This document shows positions 32,778-35,065 of a stretch of DNA of 35,065 nucleotides, piece after piece; within the stretch, counting starts at the first letter, position 1; the number at the start of each line of letters is the position of its first letter. Source of the stretch: Nemertoderma westbladi (Eukaryota > Xenacoelomorpha > Nemertodermatida > Nemertodermatidae); assembly GCA_032718475.1 (NCBI GenBank), contig JAUCBJ010001287.1, positions 1 through 35,065 of the forward strand, in the 5' to 3' direction. A program made the translations under genes and the position numbers. The notes beneath the pieces are model-generated. The model was given only the letters and a program-made list of their open reading frames with translations, did not search any database and had not been told where the DNA came from.

Positions 32778-34281
32778 CTATATATAATTGCCTAATGTGT
32801 ATGGTATTTAGTTAAAAGGTACAATTTCGATTATTATATTAAGTGACCTAATAACGTTGATGCTTACAGTATGCTGATCCAAGAGGTTTGTTACGTGAAC
32901 GAAAATAGGAGAGACTAAAAATAAAGATGATATCTATGAAAAATTGTAACATCTCGAAAATACAGTGGATGAAACACTGCGTATGTCACCTTTCTTGTTG
33001 AATTATCATTCATAAAGCATAAAAGTAGAACAAGTTTGCACCAATATTTAACAAAACCAACAAAATCCAATAAGATTAACGAAATATATTAAAAATTCAG
33101 TTTCCTTGGTACAGAGACATACAATGTCACAACAGGCTACCGCCACTGCAAATAGGAAAAAGCTTCCAGTGTTCTCCTATGGTACATTATAATGTGCAAC
33201 ATAAACTCGTTTGTAAATGGTAATATCAAATATTTAGATTTGATTGTGAATACAATGTCTTTCGGTCAGCAGGTTACGTCAGTTAGCAGATATTAATTTA
33301 TAATTTGCAAAAAATCGTAATAAATATTGGTTATTGGATGAAAATCCAATCAACATACCAACAATACATAATAAATAATATCGCAGTGATTTACAGACGT
33401 ATACCGGTACATCAGTTGTTAGTCAATATTGAATAAAAATGGTAGTAAATGTGAAATCATTTAAACTAAATGATGTTAGAAAATGGATTACTGAATGAGA
33501 CAACAATATTCCTTCACATAAAATCCGGGCACATATATAATTGGGATTGGGAGTAGACGAACCATTAGGATTGCGCTGCTGGCTGGTAGGAACTTTGTAA
33601 AATAAATTGCCTTGGGGTAGATACCAAGAAGTGAAGGGTGGAAACAAATGTACTTTCTATTCACTTAGAAAGGGGCGAGTAAATATTTACTGGTGTGCAG
33701 TTACTTTCTCATAACCGATACCCCCTCCGTGTTCGGTATGTGAACCAACAATATGTCATGTCATATAATAATATATAATGACCAACGGATATTCTGATCC
33801 TATTCATCTCGCAGGACAACACATAGCAGGGAGGTTATACCCACGGCCCGCCAGCACCATAACTGCGTGATCAGTGGAGGTATACTGGTACTGTCTTATC
33901 AGAAAAATGTTTCCCTTTATTAATAATTTTTCCACAGACAATAAAAAACCCATGTATGCACAGGTAAGAAATAGCATCAGAAAAAATAATAATCATTGTC
34001 TTGACACTTTTAGACCACGTTGCGGACATACTTACTGTGATATATACTAGGATAGACCAGGATAGACCAGGCGATAAGGGATCCAACATTCTTTCATTTA
34101 TTTTTTTAATTTTCCCAAAATTTCGTTAGTTAACTAACTAATTTCGTTAATTAACAATTAAAAAAAAACCGTCGCAAATGGTTGATGGGATAAAAGCGTC
34201 AGAAACGGCATCGCAATGGGATGGAATGCCCTATTGTTCTTGGTGTACTGTACACAGATAGATTACAAATAAATTATAACT
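32778..34281. other. AT-rich intergenic DNA, nothing recognised
   Basis: No array, RNA gene or exon is supported. A duplicated ATAGACCAGG lies near 34051-34070. Confidence 0.45.
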
Positions 34282-34339
34282 GCCCAACCCAACCCAACCC
34301 ACCCCCCCCCCCCACCCCCCCCCCCCCCCCCCCCACCCC
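34282..34339. repeat. C-rich low-complexity tract
   Basis: CCCAAC-type repeats running into long C runs broken by single A. A likely polymerase slippage and assembly-error site. Confidence 0.9.
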
Positions 34340-34446
34340 GGAAATTGTTTTAAATTCAATATGCGGAATTGATAACACTTTATTGCAAAATATTCCCTCA
34401 TTGCATGTAACGTCGGTATACTTGCGAATGTTCATAACTCTATTCC

Positions 34447-35065
34447 CATAGAGTCTCTTATTCGTTCGTTTATTTACTATTATCCTTTCCTATAGAGTCT
34501 CTTATTCGTTCGTTTATTTACTATTATCCTTTCCTATAGAGTCTCTTATTCGTTCGTTTATTTACTATTATCCTTTCCTATAGAGTCTCTTATTCGTTCG
34601 TTTATTTACTATTATCCTTTCCCATAGAGTCTCTTATTCGTTCGTTTATTTACTATTATCCTTTCCTATAGAGTCTCTTATTCGTTCGTTTATTTACTAT
34701 TATCCTTTCCTATAGAGTCTCTTATTCGTTCGTTTATTTACTATTATCCTTTCCCATAGAGTCTCTTATTCGTTCGTTTATTTACTATTATCCTTTCCTA
34801 TAGAGTCTCTTATTCGTTCGTTTATTTACTATTATCCTTTCCTATAGAGTCTCTTATTCGTTCGTTTATTTACTATTATCCTTTCCTATAGAGTCTCTTA
34901 TTCGTTCGTTTATTTACTATTATCCTTTCCTATAGAGTCTCTTATTCGTTCGTTTATTTACTATTATCCTTTCCTATAGAGTCTCTTATTCGTTCGTTTA
35001 TTTACTATTATCCTTTCCTATAGAGTCTCTTATTCGTTCGTTTATTTACTATTATCCTTTCCTAT
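34447..35065. repeat. 44-bp satellite array (right edge open)
   Basis: About 14 head-to-tail units of 44 bp containing GAGTCTCTTATTCGTTCG, almost identical. A recurrent C/T variant (CCCATAG instead of CCTATAG) occurs at units 1, 5 and 8. The array continues past the window end. Confidence 0.96.

Overview
The window looks like nuclear DNA of an animal, most likely a marine or other invertebrate. One spliced gene, one intact animal-type exocyst gene, tRNA-derived SINE-like units, APE-type LINEs and a PIF/Harbinger derivative are all eukaryotic, and the exocyst protein matches animal EXOC7 rather than the plant EXO70 families. I cannot name the phylum. Roughly a third of the window is tandem repeat, in eight or so unrelated families with periods of 20, 21, 22, 24, 33, 43 and 44 bp. 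Most of the long reading frames elsewhere are by-products of these arrays.

Layout. 1-2895: 43-bp minisatellite entering from the left. 2942-3425: 5'-truncated LINE (minus). 3476-10138: a three-exon, plus-strand EF-hand (centrin/calmodulin-like) gene. Its 5.9-kb second intron holds, on the opposite strand, a complete intronless EXOC7/Exo70 gene (4604-6655) and a LINE copy (7259-9816) that lacks most of its reverse transcriptase and is bracketed by a perfect 34-bp target-site duplication. 10406-13540: a 3.1-kb fold-back element with long inverted arms full of a palindromic 21-bp repeat, whose loop carries a fragment of the same LINE family. 13541-16395: AT-rich DNA with a tRNA-derived SINE-like unit and an inverted-repeat element. 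16396-17085: 22-bp minisatellite split by a SINE. 18450-20330: a second, decayed LINE (plus). 20529-20765: one well-formed but unassigned coding exon (minus). 22685-23479: A-rich and 20-bp repeats. 23618-28718: a 5.1-kb array of 33-bp units with 99-bp and 264-bp higher-order repeats. 30305-32185: 24-bp array split by a Harbinger derivative (30521-31142) at a TAA target. 32322-32777: TIR-bearing MITE. 34447-35065: 44-bp array running off the right edge.

Only two host genes can be read with confidence, EXOC7 (vesicle tethering at the plasma membrane) and the EF-hand gene. They are linked by position (nested, opposite strands), and nothing shows that they work together. I see no new defence or enzymatic system. 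The most notable items are the intronless nested EXOC7, the fold-back element with LINE cargo, the clean TE insertions into tandem arrays, and the orphan exon.
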